A stretch of DNA of 64,000 nucleotides, taken from the NCBI GenBank assembly GCA_024114885.1, contig CP099424.1, forward strand, positions 2,418,001 to 2,482,000, given 5' to 3'. Shown here in pieces: positions 50,526 to 62,700 of this stretch. Each line of letters opens with the position of its first letter. Within the stretch, counting starts at the first letter, position 1. The DNA is from Septoria linicola. Its lineage: Eukaryota; Ascomycota; Dothideomycetes; Mycosphaerellales; Mycosphaerellaceae. The notes below the pieces were generated by a model that saw only the letters and a program-made list of their open reading frames with translations, had not been told where the DNA came from and searched no databases. A program made the translations under genes and the position numbers.

Positions 50526-52419
50526 CTAGCCTAGCTGAACAACTCGTGAAGCAAAGGGTGTCCGCTCATCAGGGGTCGAGGACCTCCCATCGCCGTGCAC
50601 TGTGATCCGGACGACCGAAGGTCTCGAATCGCGATGTCGCTGATGTTCGGGCAAGAATTGCACAACGCTTTCCACGCGGTGGTGCTCGTGATACTCGTGA
50701 TCTCGGCCGGGGGTTCTTCTCCTCTGGTTGATGAAGAATGCTTGCAAAGTTCCCACGAGTGCAACAAGTGCGGATGCCCACCATGCGATCGCTGTTAGAT
50801 CCATCTTCATGCCGAGACTGTACAGGTATCCCGCAACTGGTGAGGCTAGGCATCTAGCGCCTGCTCCGACAGAAGCTGCCAGGCCGTTGATCTTACCGAA
50901 GCATCGTGGGCTTGGAGACGCTTCTTTGATCAAGATGAGCAGCACCGGGTATGCTATTATCGAGAAGAAGTTGCGGATGCTCAAAGCAGCGTAGATGCCA
51001 GGGTAGAGCCAATTTGCCGGAAGTAGTGCCAAGTATGGTACGACGAAGTACGCAAGCGGGTGTCCGATCGCGGTCATCATGAAAGTCTTCCATGTCCCAA
51101 GGCAAGTAACGATCAGGGGGAAAATGAGAGCCTGCACGACGAGTGCGATGATGCCGTTGAAGCTCAAGATGACTCCAGTGTCTCGCACGCTCAAGCCCAG
51201 ACCGCCAGCGAGGGAGCCGTATGGAGATGCTGCGGGGCCAGCAGCGAGTGCTCGCATGATGCGACCTCCAGAGGGAACACGCTCGTCCTGGAAGAAGATC
51301 GGAGTAAGATGATCGTAGGTCATCGAGTGATAAGTGAAGATGCCGAGCGCAACTGTCAGCATAATGACCCGTCTCGTGAAGACCTTGGGACGCTCCTCGC
51401 GGCTGTGCTGACTTGGCGTTCGGCTCGTTCCATCTGCTTTCAGGTCCCACTCTTCCTCTACAGCCTCCTCGTCCACAGGATTGAATGTGCCGTAGCTTTC
51501 GTGCATGAGATTGGCACCGGAAGTGGTCAAGCCTGCTTGCGCAGGAAGCATTGGTGTCTCAGCAGTAGTCTCCTCCAGATCTTGTGGCGTGCTCCATGGT
51601 TGGTGGTCCGGGTGCGTCTCCATCAGGAGGAAGTATCCCGCAATGACAGAAACCAGCATGAGAGCAGAGCATATGAGGTTCGGCAGCAAGTATGGGAACT
51701 TGTCGAACATCCCGCCTTTGTGGAAGTACTGTGGGTAATTGTCGACAGGCTCAGCAAAGAGACCACCAATCGAGGGTCCCAGAATCGTTCCCACGCTCCA
51801 GACAAATGGCATGACAGCGTAAGCCTTGGCTGTATGCAGATTAGCACAGTTACATGCGATCACGAAATGCTTGACTTACGCTCGTGCTTTGGATTGACGA
51901 CGATCTCGCCAACCATGGTCTGTATCACGCCTACATTGCCGTTCAACGCGCCAGCAAGGCAACGGCCAAGCAGAGCTATCCAGAAGTTGGGAGCAAAGCC
52001 TACCACGAGCAATGAAGCAATGGTGCCAATGCATCCCATGAGGACGACTGGTCTTCTGCCATACTTGTCGCTCATTCCACCCCAGAAGCTGCGAACTTAG
52101 CACAATTGATCAGTTTCTGTAATGAGGAGCACTCACTAGCAAAAGAGCGTCTCAGTGAGAGACATAGCCGAGATGAGGATGCCTGCGTAGAACGAGGCAT
52201 TGCTCTTGTCGCCGACATTGAAGTGAAGGACGAGCTTCCAAGCCCACGGGAATATCGATGTGATGGCAATAGGCTCCGAAAGCCGTACGAGTGCTGGCTT
52301 CCATTAGTGTCGTGTCTGTAGCTTTGCGCATCATATCGCATACCAAGTAGAAAGAGCTGTGTGGTCGGAAACTTGTTGGGATCTCGAGGAGAGGCGGTTC
52401 TTGTGTTTGTTAATACCAT
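50526..52419 (-). CDS. MFS transporter (DHA1-like)
   Basis: Predicted 581-residue major-facilitator transporter, with exons 52419-52344, 52293-52137, 52088-51880 and 51829-50526. It starts MVLTNTRTASPRDPNKFP and enters helix 1 as TTQLFLLALVRLSEPIA. Classical motifs follow: SLTETLFCYFWGGMSDKYGRRPVV (motif A), LLGRCLAGALNGNVGV and PKHEPKAYAVMPFVWSVGTILGP (motif C-like). A long central cytosolic loop (~260-330, acidic, Ser-rich) separates the two halves. The second half includes LGLSVRDTGVILSFNGI, ASPSPRCFGKINGLAASVGAGARCLAS and ALVGTLQAFFINQR. The family resembles fungal YCR023C-type permeases of unknown substrate. All joins keep frame and the gene appears intact, in contrast to the permease genes upstream. 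Confidence 0.92.
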
Positions 52420-54074
52420 ACTGCAATGTTCCGACTCCGATCTTACGTCGACCCTCCCACGCGTCAACCAGAAACGAGAATAGTGCAGCAACAAAAAGTG
52501 TCGATAGAGACCGAGGGTGGCGGAAGTGTGGTTGTTCGTTCTTGCTCCGGCTAAAGTTGTTTGTTATGCGCCGTGGACGTAAATGCTTTCCTTGTCGCGA
52601 CTCAAACACGATGGCAGAGGCAATCGCGAGGATCGGTAGTGGTAGAAGTGAGTCGTGGTCAGGGCGTGAGATTGGATGTCTCGACAGAAGCGAGGATGAG
52701 AGGCGGCGACCGAAAGATAAACGGCAGTGTGTCTAACTTAGCGTATGTGGAGAGCTGTCTTGGCTTGTACGCCAACAGGAAAGACGATGATCATGCGACG
52801 GTCGAGAAACTTCTTGAACACTGTCTTGCATGGCTGTCTCGTTCTATTCACTTTACTCACCGCCGTCACTTGGCTGCATTGCTGTCTCGCAGCTGTGCTG
52901 TGCTGCTGCTTGCGACGCCGATTTTGCATTTCTCGCGAATCGCGCGCTGTGCAGACGGAAGCAGGTCCAGACGAAAAGATCGGCACTTAAGTCATGGAAG
53001 AATAGCGTGCCTTCACATGCGACACCTTTCCGCATCAGGCATCTTTTTACGGAGCGGAGGCATGGCCGGCAAGACACTTTTTCCAAACAATTCGAACACT
53101 CTCTCATTCTTCAGCATCCTGCCAGTAAACAATATGGCCTGGACAAGGCTTCCTCCATCCTCGTACGTTGCGATATTGCTCGATTTTGATTTTTGAGGCA
53201 TTGCACAGCAACGGATACTGGAGGATGTGCTCTCCGCACGATGCTCGCTTCGGAAATGATCAGCTCCTGATCATCATCATCAAAGCAGATCTTCTGCGGC
53301 AAGAGCATAATTCACAGATGTATCCTAGCACAAGAAAGCGGCATGCGTATGACGATTTCCGTCCAGAGCATGCCACGTTGCAATGCATTGTGTACCCGTC
53401 GCTGAGACCCCCGCGGAATGTGGCTGGGTGACAAGCGGCGTTTGGCGACGTGAGGTTGTGAAGCATTTCGAATGTGGCAGCACAATACATCCCCTTGCGG
53501 GCGTGGCCTCGTCATGCCCAGATCTCTTGGACTGCATGCGATAATCTGCTCAAATTCCCCCATCGGATGGTGATGGTGGCACAGGTGCTGATAATCAGGT
53601 GCCATGGTCGGTGGCAAGTTCCAAGGGACAGGCTGCATAGCTCATCGAAATTGCAAGAGCAACTTGTGCACATCTCGTCGCTAGTGAGCGTTTTGCACGT
53701 TTCATGGACACCTCTGCGCGTAAAGAAGAACAAGACAAGAGCAGATCCTCAAAGACTTCAAAAACAATGACGTCAAGGATGGAAGCCCGCCAACAGGATC
53801 TGCCACGCCTACTGCGATCTGAGTATTGCAAGAGCTTGCATGATGTGCTCGCTATAGAGCGATCGAAGACCACAGGGTATGGACTACCGGAGTATGAGGC
53901 TGTCAGGGCGCCAAGAATGGGTCCACATGCTGACCAGCTGCGAACGGAGTGACTCTTCTGCGTACCAAAGTCTTGGTGAGCACGACCACGATCTTCCTGC
54001 GAGTATAAATGTTATCTTGATTCAACAATCTTCGAACTACAGTACCCCAACACGCAGCAAACAAACAATGCACG
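52420..54074. other. Long intergenic region
   Basis: Promoter of the MFS transporter, then about 1.5 kb without a supported gene. A plus-strand frame at 52561-53196 and a short charged one at 53704-53952 (MDTSARKEEQDKSRSS) are open but have no motifs. Confidence 0.4.
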
Positions 54075-54929
54075 ATGGCTCATACGACCTGCGCCATTGC
54101 CTTGATCAAAGAGCTTTCAGCTCTTACAGTAGACAAGCTTGACACAAATGCCAAAGTGCGCGATCTGGCGATCGGCCAAGCAAGAAAATTGGCTATTGCT
54201 TTGCAGTCTCCTTCTGCAGCATGTAGGGTACTACGTCTTCCCGAGCTCTTGATAATGATACTTGCCAAGGACGTGATCATGGCTAAGCAGCTATCCGCTC
54301 TGAAACGCGTCAATACCATATTCCGAGAAGTCATCGATGAAACCCTTCAGCTACGCAAGAAGATGCAACTGGAGACTCCTGGGGCAGGGTCTGTCACGGA
54401 CAGTGCTCTATGGTACTGTCGTTATGACAGTCTTCGCAGTGATCCCACTTTCTTCCTCTATCCCTTCCGGTTCACACGGACCGTCCTCTTCTGCGACGCC
54501 GACAAGGGGAACAACTTCAGGCTGGAGGGAAGTGCTCGCTGTGACTGCTATCAATGGGCAGTGCAGATTGAGCTAGACCCGGAATGGATAGAGAAGAACC
54601 GCACTAAAACAGCTGGCGAGCTATTCCGGGGTCAACTTCCTTGCGAGAACCCGCATGCGTCGTGGAGAAGGATGCTATGCGAGCCTTTTCACTTCGGTAT
54701 AGGGGCAAGGTCGAACCACAAATACGGCCATGACACCTATGAAGTGTGGGACGTAGTCCTATGGGGTTCAAGGTCGACACAGCCATTCCGATTGGACGAC
54801 ATGCGTTCGAATACGCTGGAAGAGGTGGTGAAGAGATGCATTAAGATGACTGCGAAAGAGTGGAAGCGAGGATTTCATAACGATGCTGCTGGTCGTTTGG
54901 AACAGTCGGACTTTCTGCTAACGAGATGA
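54075..54929 (+). CDS. F-box-like domain protein
   Basis: Intronless gene for a 284-residue protein of a type common in dothideomycetes. An N-terminal helix is followed by an F-box-like motif VLRLPELLIMILAKDVIMAKQLSALKRVNTIFREVIDET (~53-91, written here in its ordinary order), then LQLRKKMQLETPG. The second half contains a variable, Trp-rich region (CYQWAVQIELDPEW, HASWRRMLCEPFHFGI, HDTYEVWDVVLWG) and ends with a helical tail. F-box proteins connect substrates to SCF ubiquitin ligases through Skp1. Whether this divergent class does so is unknown. The start has ACGATGG context. Confidence 0.8.
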   Translation: MAHTTCAIALIKELSALTVDKLDTNAKVRDLAIGQARKLAIALQSPSAACRVLRLPELLIMILAKDVIMAKQLSALKRVNTIFREVIDETLQLRKKMQLETPGAGSVTDSALWYCRYDSLRSDPTFFLYPFRFTRTVLFCDADKGNNFRLEGSARCDCYQWAVQIELDPEWIEKNRTKTAGELFRGQLPCENPHASWRRMLCEPFHFGIGARSNHKYGHDTYEVWDVVLWGSRSTQPFRLDDMRSNTLEEVVKRCIKMTAKEWKRGFHNDAAGRLEQSDFLLTR

Positions 54930-56506
54930 GCAGAGTTCCGAGTTCCCTTACCAGAAGATCAAATCGGCTCTGAGCTGTTTCTTCTCGCCCGCTGCCCATC
55001 ACCGAGCATTTTCGCACATCTTGATTTCCTCATCGCCTAGGCCTCGTGGGATTTTCATCCCACTGCCGGGAACAAGCAAAACGATACAGTGAGGCCACAA
55101 GCTTGATACTCACGACGGCGTGATTCGTGATACTGTGGGTCTGGCTGCCAAAGTATGGACGAAGAATCTGATCAAGACATGGCTGGATGTAGAGAGTACT
55201 GCGACGTGTGGGAGCTAGTAAAGGCGAAGCTCTGGGATGCGCGGCATGCTGGAAGAAGTGGAGTGGTGGGTTGTAGTACGAGCGGATGGTCGAAGATGGG
55301 CATCAATGATCTTTGAAAGGAGTGCTGTGAACGAGGCGAACTTGATACCCACTTGCGGCCCCAGGCACATCACGTAGGCAGATCTTTGCCGCGATATTGG
55401 AAGCTCTGGCATAAACGGCATGCTTCTCAAGCTAAGGCGGTGGCACGCAGCGGACGATTATCTGAAGTGCGTGAGTTGAGACCATCTCCGAAGACTGAAA
55501 TGGACCTCGCAAACCGTGTGACGCAGTAAAGCCATCTGTTACCTATCTGCGAGTTTGCACACTAGCAAAAGTCCGGTAGGCAGGAAAGCACATAAGGATA
55601 GTAGGATTTGCCCAACTCTTGCCCATTGCTCTTCTCAGTTCTCGCTGCTTCTCTGACCATCACAGTCGCTTTGCAAGGCAGTGTTCCAGGACAGCAGGTT
55701 TACCTTCAAGCCTGAAACCTTATGTCGTACGAGCATATCCGTCCACGAACGGCCTTTCGAACCGCCCATCGAGATCGATCAGATAGTCGTCAGCCCATGC
55801 CTTGTATACGTCTGGCCGTTCGAGACGTTCTTATCGCTGCTCGCTCATCGACAACCCGGACGTGATATCTCGAGGCTACCATCCAGTTGGCATGGGTCGT
55901 AGCAACTCCTTCAAAGCAGAAGTCTGTCAGGGACACGGCCTCTACATACGCTGTGCAGCCCAGCCCTAGACAGGTCTCGCGCGTGAACTTCAATGCCAGG
56001 TCAATCAAGCTGCTAAGTGTAAATCATTGATCTGACTCCAGAAATTGCTCGGCCCTCCTACCAGTAGCCTTGTATACCTTCCTGTAGGACGAGCATTCAT
56101 TGGTCTGCAAACTCGTGGACAAACAATCTTTGGCTTATCTTGTGATGAGATTTCCTTCGATGGCTCGTTCCTTACTATATTGCAGCACCGATCGTGCCAT
56201 GGGAATTATACGACCTACTTTCTGGGGCTGAAACCTCCTATAATACAAGCTATACGCAAGTCAATGTCCGACCTAGGATGAGGCGTGAATGTGCTTCATA
56301 ACTTAAATTACACCCAGCTGTACGCATGTCTACATTAGTGCATATGAACGCCAAGCGACGAAACCCAGCGTATATTCTTGCTGTTTTCGCACAAGACTCA
56401 ATCCAAATGCTGCAACGCAGTACAAAAGTATCGATCAATCGTACACGAATTCTAGTAACGATTCTTTCCAGCCAAGCAGCCTTCTCCTGTACAGTCCTCC
56501 TCGATC
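54930..56506. other. Long region between two F-box-like genes
   Basis: About 1.6 kb with only short open frames. Some stretches (55700-56280) look mildly coding on both strands but give no recognisable protein. A small perfect hairpin (GTGGGA...TCCCAC) lies near 55047-55064. There may be further F-box relics here, but I cannot show it. Confidence 0.4.
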
Positions 56507-56839
56507 ATGGCCATCAATATCAACAGCACCACCGCCTCCACGACTGTGATTACAAGCGCTGCCGTCAAAGTCCTCAGCACTCACGATCTTGTAGAGCGGA
56601 TCCTGTGCCAGTTAAGCCCAGAAAAGCTATACGTACTGCAACGAACGAACTCGACCTTTCGCACCGTGATACAACAACCACAGGATCTCGCGTCTCCGAG
56701 ACTGAGAACACACCCGCAGCTTTTCACGGATAGTGTAAGTTGACCTCGCACAATGATTGTGCACGCTCATCAACAAGATATAGACTTCTCAATCGACTGA
56801 CAATCTCGAAGTGCATGGCTTGCGATCGGTCTGCCGCTA
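56507..56839 (+). CDS. Short F-box-like protein (probable fragment)
   Basis: ATG at 56507 begins MAININSTTASTTVI and leads into an F-box-like stretch VLSTHDLVERILCQLSPEKL, followed by YVLQRTNSTFRTVIQQ. After residue 76 a consensus donor (GTAAGT at 56735) and an acceptor (ATAG at 56783) join a tail TSQSTDNLEVHGLRSVCR that ends at 56839, giving only 94 residues. Full members of this family, such as the neighbour at 54075, have about 200 further residues after the motif. It is therefore probably a truncated copy, though a short F-box-only protein is possible. It is convergent with the SDR gene. Confidence 0.5.
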
Positions 56840-56930
56840 GTATTTTTATACTACAGAGGCAGAATAACGAGGCACGGCCCACAGACTTACGATGGACGCT
56901 CACAAACTCGACAAAAGAACATCTTCATAC

Positions 56931-57951
56931 TCAGGTAAAGCTCGCGACTTCGCGTTCACACCACTCCCAGAGCTCTGTCGCCTTACCGGTCCCACCTGCC
57001 TCCTTGCTCTTCCCAGCAAGCTCGAAATCTTTCCTCGGCGTGCCGACATCTCCCCAAGGCACGATCCATTGTCCACTTTGCACGTCCCTTGACAGGCCCG
57101 CGAACAACTCCGTGTAGGCTCCAAACTTCGCAGGTTTCAACGCCATTCTCTTCGCCAGGAACATTTACCATTTGGGCATATTCTGGTACAGTCCTGTGTC
57201 AAGATTGCCTGGGTCAAGTGCGATACTAGAGATGCCTTTCGATGAGGTATATTGACGGCTATACTCGTGACTCTGGAGAATAGCAGCAGCTTTACTGATC
57301 CCATAATGTTGCCATTGCGAGTATTCTCCATTTGCGGGCGCTGTCAGCTTCGACATATCGACGCCGCCATCTGGTGCAAAGTTCGCTGCTGCGGAGGACG
57401 AGACCCAGACAATCCGGACACTGCCTTTTGGGCTCTGCTTTGCGGTTTCGACGAGTCTGGGCGTCAACAGCTTTGCAGACAGGAATTGCGCCAAAGCATT
57501 GACCCCAAGTTGTGCTTCATATCCTTGCTCAGTCTTGGAGCCTTTTGGCCGAATCATGATTCCAGCGTTGTTCCACAGCACGTCTAAACTGTTCTCTTTG
57601 GCGAGAAACTCTTCCGTGGCCGGCTTTATAGTCGCCAAATCATTGAAATCGACGATGATCGACTCTAGTCTTCCAGTCGCACCAGGATAAGTAGAGCGGA
57701 GTTTCGAAATGGTGTCAAGTATCTTTGACTTCGAGCGTGCGAAGATGTAGACTGTTGCATTCTTGGCATACAGTATAGATGCGAGTTCGAAGCCTATGCC
57801 AGAGGTAGCACCCGTGATTATGAACACCTCGCTACGGGTCAGGACGTTGGGGACGATGCAAGCTGAAGACGGGGCTTACCTTTCCGGACCGATCATCGAC
57901 ATTATGCTCTGTCAATGGTGGTTCTGCGGGTTTTGATGGAATGGCGCCCAT
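56931..57951 (-). CDS. Short-chain dehydrogenase/reductase with an in-frame TAA
   Basis: Retinol-dehydrogenase-like SDR. Exon 1 is 57951-57880 (MGAIPSKPAEPPLTEHNVDD), then an intron GTAAGC...GCGAG and exon 2 from 57827. Motifs are VFIITGATSGIGFELA (TGxxxGxG cofactor loop), VDFNDLA, LWNNAGIM (NNAG), the active-site VWVSSSAAANFAPDGG and HYGISKAA (YxxxK), and LDPGNLDTGLY. At 57165-57167 the frame hits TAA after QNMPKW. The same frame then continues in the family's C-terminal domain (MFLAKRMALKPAKFG, YTELFAGLS, WIVPWGDVGTP, ELWEWCEREVASFT) to 56931. So a single stop cuts off ~77 residues. The truncated form keeps all catalytic residues. It is head to head with a Zn2Cys6 regulator. Confidence 0.82.
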
Positions 57952-58396
57952 TATGGAACGATGCCTGGACGTTAGGTGATGGTTGTTTGCAGGGGGTGTG
58001 GCTTCAAAGATCTAGGTTGGAGCTTTTCTGCCATGGAGAGGCTTTGAAGCTTTATGTGTAGCCTCATCAGCATGTTCGAGACCTCGCCAACAAATCGCAG
58101 ACCTGACTTTCGGAGTTGCGTAGACGAGATTTCTTTGGCTTACACAGTGAGAAGCAGAGGCACGAGTCACGATGTACGAGGTACGATAGCCGCCCGTACA
58201 GTTCGGTACAGCGAAACCGCCAACGCCACAAGCCCAAACTTTGGAGACATTGGCTAAAGCAAGCAACACGTGAGATACCGACCGGTCTGGTCACTGACTA
58301 CAATACAGCGGCCGGCTTAGCGCAGCGTTTCATTGCTGATGTACGATATACGGCCATCCGCTGTAACAGCTGCACGATCGCGCTATTACACCTTTG
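57952..58396. other. Shared promoter of the SDR and Zn2Cys6 regulator genes
   Basis: A 445-bp spacer between two divergent starts (57951 minus, 58397 plus). No gene is seen, and I did not find a clear paired CGG motif. Confidence 0.45.
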
Positions 58397-59692
58397 ATGG
58401 CGACTCGTAAGTTCCACAGTAAATCTCGTGAAGGATGTATGGAGTGCAAAGAGCGCAGGGTGAAGGTACGTTAAGAACTGCAGGGTGACCTCCTCGTGTA
58501 CTGACGACATCTGGCTCAGTGCGACGAGACGTCGCCTACCTGCAACGGTTGTGTGAGACGTGGATTGGAATGCCATTACCGGCGAGCAGCTCAGCGAGGA
58601 GCATCTATCCCTCCAAAGCAAGAGTGCCTGTCAAGGAAAGGCACTGCTGCATCTGCCCCTCCAACGAAGCGGAATGCTGTTGAGCTTCAGCTCATGCACC
58701 ACTTCACACTCCACACTTACAAGACTTGCACTGGTGGAACCGAAGCACAGGAATGGTGGCAGGAAGCCTTTCCTCTGGTCGCCACGAGACACGAGCATTT
58801 ACTTCAAGCAATGCTAGCTTTGACGGCGCTGCATGTTGCGCATAGGTGTTCAGAAAATGCGGCAGAATACAGGCAGATCGCACTGGAGTATCGAGATGAA
58901 ACACTCCGTAGTCTGCCAAAGCTGTTCGCCATGGGCGAATTGAATGGCGAGGCAGCGGAAGCATGCTTCTTATCCTCGGCTTTCGTTGGCCTGATACATA
59001 TGGCTTTGTACCAAAGCGAAGCTGGTCAGAAGTCGGCAAGAGCAATGCTGGTAGGGCTTGCCGGGCTGTGGAGAGGTGCTGCTTGTGTAAGCAGGGCTTT
59101 TACCTCCAGTCATGCTAATGCAAGCATCGCGAAGCAAATATGGCCAGTCCCATCGCCCAGTGGAAGTATGACTCGACACGTCTCGGACTATACCATCATG
59201 AGCCAACGCTTGAAGATCCACATAGAATCATTGCTGGACGAAGCGCAAAGGAGAGATCAAAATGGCGTTCCACCGCGAAGACATATGCTGCTGATAGCGG
59301 CGGATGACCTGGAGGCGGCCGTCGATGAATACAAATCGCGGACCAGCACCAGTGGAATTCTGTCATGGTTCAGTTGCCCGAACGCCGGCATCCTGGAGCT
59401 GTTCTCCGCACGATACGGAGGTAACATGGTTTCCGAAATGGCGCAGATGGTGCATCTGCTGGCTGCCTTTTATGGCGTCGCACTGAATCTCTTGAAGACG
59501 ACTTGGTACATTGGTGATCTTGGTCGGCGGTTAGTCCAAGAAGCGACATCCTTCGTCTCCACTACAGACCTTGAAGCAGTCCGACTCATGAATTGGGCGA
59601 GAGAGGAGGTTTGTAATCAGGCCGTCGAGTGGCAGGTCCAACGAATTTTCAGCGGAGGTCATGCTCCTTCTGTTGCAGCCATTTCCAAATGA
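58397..59692 (+). CDS. Zn2Cys6 transcription factor
   Basis: Predicted 413-residue fungal binuclear zinc cluster regulator. Exon 1 (58397-58465) encodes the first half of the cluster and exon 2 (58520-59692) the rest. The six cysteines read GCMECKERRVKCD and SPTCNGCVRRGLECHY, with the usual C-x2-C-x6-C spacing and the basic KERRVK recognition segment. The intron falls inside the cluster, a common position in this family. Downstream is a helical fungal-specific region with EAFPLVATRHEHLLQAMLALTALHVA, close to the UPC2/STA1-like type of regulator. The nearest target candidate by position is the divergent SDR gene. The IlvD-like dehydratase lies downstream. Both links are inference. Confidence 0.9.
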
Positions 59693-60561
59693 AATCATCT
59701 CGAGCTTCCACTACCAAGAAAACCACAGACAGTGGACAAAAGGTCGATTGACTGAAATCTCGTCACCGGTAGTCTTGTCCTGTGTCCAGAGCCAATGCAG
59801 TGTGCTTCCGCCTGCATAACATCTGGTCAGCTGCTAGTGGAATTCTGGGGTTGGCTGCTCCTGTAGCATTCGATTCAGAATGTTCGCGTACGCGCGTGCG
59901 TGCTCTGGTGGTGCTTGACCTTCTGCAGACAGCTGAGTACACTTTCAAATCGATATGATGCGTAGCGTAGCTGTCTCTGCGTTCTCTTCGGTACGCCTGA
60001 CGATCCATGACTTTCGCCTTGGTGGAAGAACATCTCATTACCGCGAAGCCAGATTCTTCATGTGGTAAGGCTCCTATCTGCTGCCGGAGTTGCGCCACGA
60101 AACGATCTACCTTTCTCCTCGCGGCAGCTGACGGTCATGTTCCCCGTCTGCAGTATTGTAATATAAAATGTACTGGAGCAAGCTGTGTTGTGGTCAGAAG
60201 CAACATGAGCCAACAACATCGCGAATGACTGCCGGCATTCAAATGCCTGCAAGTGCCGACACATCGCTGTCCTCCTCGCCTTTTTGCTTCTTCTCCTTTG
60301 CTGCACAACACAATCTGTAGCTACGTCTCGTGTCTGAGCAATGATTGCAGCAGAGACTCTTCTCGGCTTCAGTGACAAGTCGGCCACGGCAAACATGAGT
60401 ATTCCTGCCAGCTTGGCGGAAACATCTCCACTTCTCGGCTCATACTCCCACGATAATCCGGCGGAGCAGGGTGCCTTATTAATGGCCGAGCTCCCTATGG
60501 CGCGATATGGCCAGGATGTAGGTCGCGACAGACATCATTACACAGCAAGTTCCAACCCAGT
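59693..60561. other. Intergenic region
   Basis: 3' flank of the regulator and promoter of the dehydratase. A small frame at 60341-60565 (NMSIPASLAETSPLLG) has no further support. Confidence 0.45.
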
Positions 60562-62577
60562 ATGAACGACATACCAGAAGAACTCAAAGACTTCGATCTC
60601 AACGCACCTATTGACACCAGCAGTGGTCTCAGGAGTGGCTTGACTAGGTACTGATTTCAAGCCGGCATGGACGCATACGGCTAACCATCGATGTTTATGC
60701 TACCAGCTATGGCGACACACACTTCTCACTGTTCCTGCGCAAGGTCTTCATCAAGGCGGCCGGCTATGGCGAAGATGCCTTGTCTCGACCACTGATTGGC
60801 ATAATCAACACTGGATCTGGCTTCAATCCATGTCATGCAAATGTTCCCCAGCTCATCGAGGCTGTCAAGAGAGGCATTCAGCTTCACGGAGGGCTGGCCA
60901 TTGACTTTCCCACAATTTCCCTCCATGAGTCCTTTGCAGCGCCGACGAGCATGTTTCTGCGTAATCTGATGTCCATGGATACGGAGGAGATGATCAAGGC
61001 TCAGCCTCTCGATGCATGTGAGGGACATTCTCCCAGTAAGATTTAATTCGAAGCTGATTTCTATGAAGGTGTAATGATTGGTGGTTGCGACAAGACAATA
61101 CCTGCACAGCTGATGGGCAGCATTTCCGCCAACAAGCCAGTAATCTCGTTGGCGACAGGGCCGATGATGCCGGGTTCTTTCCGTGGACAGAGGGTGGGCG
61201 CATGCACTGACTGTCGTTCGTCATGGGCAGCTTACAGACGCGGTGATATGGACATCGAAGACATTAGTGGTATCAATGATGAATTGGCACCAACTGTAAG
61301 CCAAACCAACACGAGATGAGAAGTCTGCTAATTTTGTCCAGGTTGGCACATGTGGAGTGATGGGAACTGCTAGGTGAGCATTTCGATTGTGTTGGCAGTA
61401 TATCTATCTAACATATCGCAGCACGATAGCCTGTGTCACAGCAGCACTCGGAATGATGCCATTAGCCGGAGCATCTGCGCCCGCTGTATCTGCAGCTCGC
61501 ATGCGAACAGCAGAGGAGACTGGTGCGATAGCTGTATCTGTGGCTGCCAACCTTGCTGAACGACGACCGCAGACGGTGCTGACGAAAGAGTCATTCTTGA
61601 ATGCAATCACAGTTCTGCAAGCGATTGGAGGCTCGACCAACGCAGTAGTCCATCTCATGGCGATCATCAATCGGCATCCAGATGTCGCCGGACAACTCAC
61701 CCTGAAGACTTTCGATGAAGTTGGGCGTAAGACACCTCTTCTTGTCGATCTCAAGCCCAGCGGCGACAACTACATGAACGACTTCCACAACGCAGGCGGC
61801 ATGCTGGCTTTGTTACACACTTTGCGACCTTTGCTACACTTGTCAGCAAAGACCATCACCGGGAAGACTCTGGGCGAGGTCTTGGACTCCACCCCGTTCA
61901 AATCGTTTCCATACTCCACAGACCTGATACGTCCACTTTCGAACCCGTTGTACCCAGCATCGGCTTTGGCTGTGCTATACGGGAACCTTGCACCGAACGG
62001 CGCCGTTCTCAAAGCATCTGCGTCAAAAGATCGAAGTCTACTCGAGTTCTCTGGCCCAGCAGTAGTCTTTGAGCACACAGCAGATCTTGCTCATCGGATC
62101 GACAATGACGACTTACAAGTGACGAAGAACTCCGTTCTCGTTCTCAAAGGCATTGGACCTATTGGGAATCCAGGAATGCCTGAAGCAGGCGTCATCCCTA
62201 TCCCTCGTAAACTCAAAGGTGTGACGGATATGTTGCGACTTTCTGATGGGCGCATGTCTGGAACTGCAGGTGGAACAATCATCCTACATATCTCACCCGA
62301 GTCCGCGATAGTGGACTCTGTGTTTGGGATTGTGCAGAATGGGGATGTGATTCGAGTCAGCCTACAGAACAGGTCGATCGAGGTTGAGCTGAGCAACCAG
62401 GAGATCTCGGCGAGAATTGAGACGAGGAAGACGGCGTTGAAGACAGAGGGTAAAGGGTTGCAGGGGAAGCGAATAGCGAAGAAGCAGAGAGGTTATCGAG
62501 GGCTGTATGAGAAGAGCGTGAATCAGGCGGAAGAAGGCGCGGACTTTGACTTCTTGACTGCGAATGGAGTGGCCTGA
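60562..62577 (+). CDS. IlvD/Edd-family dehydratase (dihydroxy-acid or sugar-acid dehydratase)
   Basis: Predicted 603-residue iron-sulfur dehydratase. Exons are 60562-60647, 60707-61017, 61069-61295, 61342-61373 (32 bases) and 61422-62577, all in frame. The three cluster cysteines are in FNPCHANVPQL, MIGGCDKTIPAQL and VGTCGVMGTAST. GPMMPGSF, ALGMMPLAGASAPAV and RLSDGRMSGTAGGTIILHISPE are further family signatures. Members remove water from dihydroxy acids in branched-chain amino-acid synthesis (Ilv3, mitochondrial) or from sugar acids such as L-arabonate. The N terminus (MNDIPEELKDFDLNAP) has no obvious mitochondrial targeting sequence. That, and the fungal-specific sequence, favour a cytosolic sugar-acid or other catabolic role over Ilv3. 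It lies downstream of a Zn2Cys6 regulator. Confidence 0.92.
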
Positions 62578-62700
62578 GGTCATGCCGGGTTTTGTATAAT
62601 GCAGATGCCACAACGCGCAATGGCTTATATGACGCGATGCTAGTGGCCTCCCTACCTCTGCGTCTCATGAGTTCAATGACCGTCTCAAACATTCACGAGG

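Noticed and set aside
52561..53196. Plus-strand open frame of 211 residues
   Set aside because: Composition is uneven and no motif was recognised. It overlaps the upstream region of the MFS transporter and several frames on the other strand.
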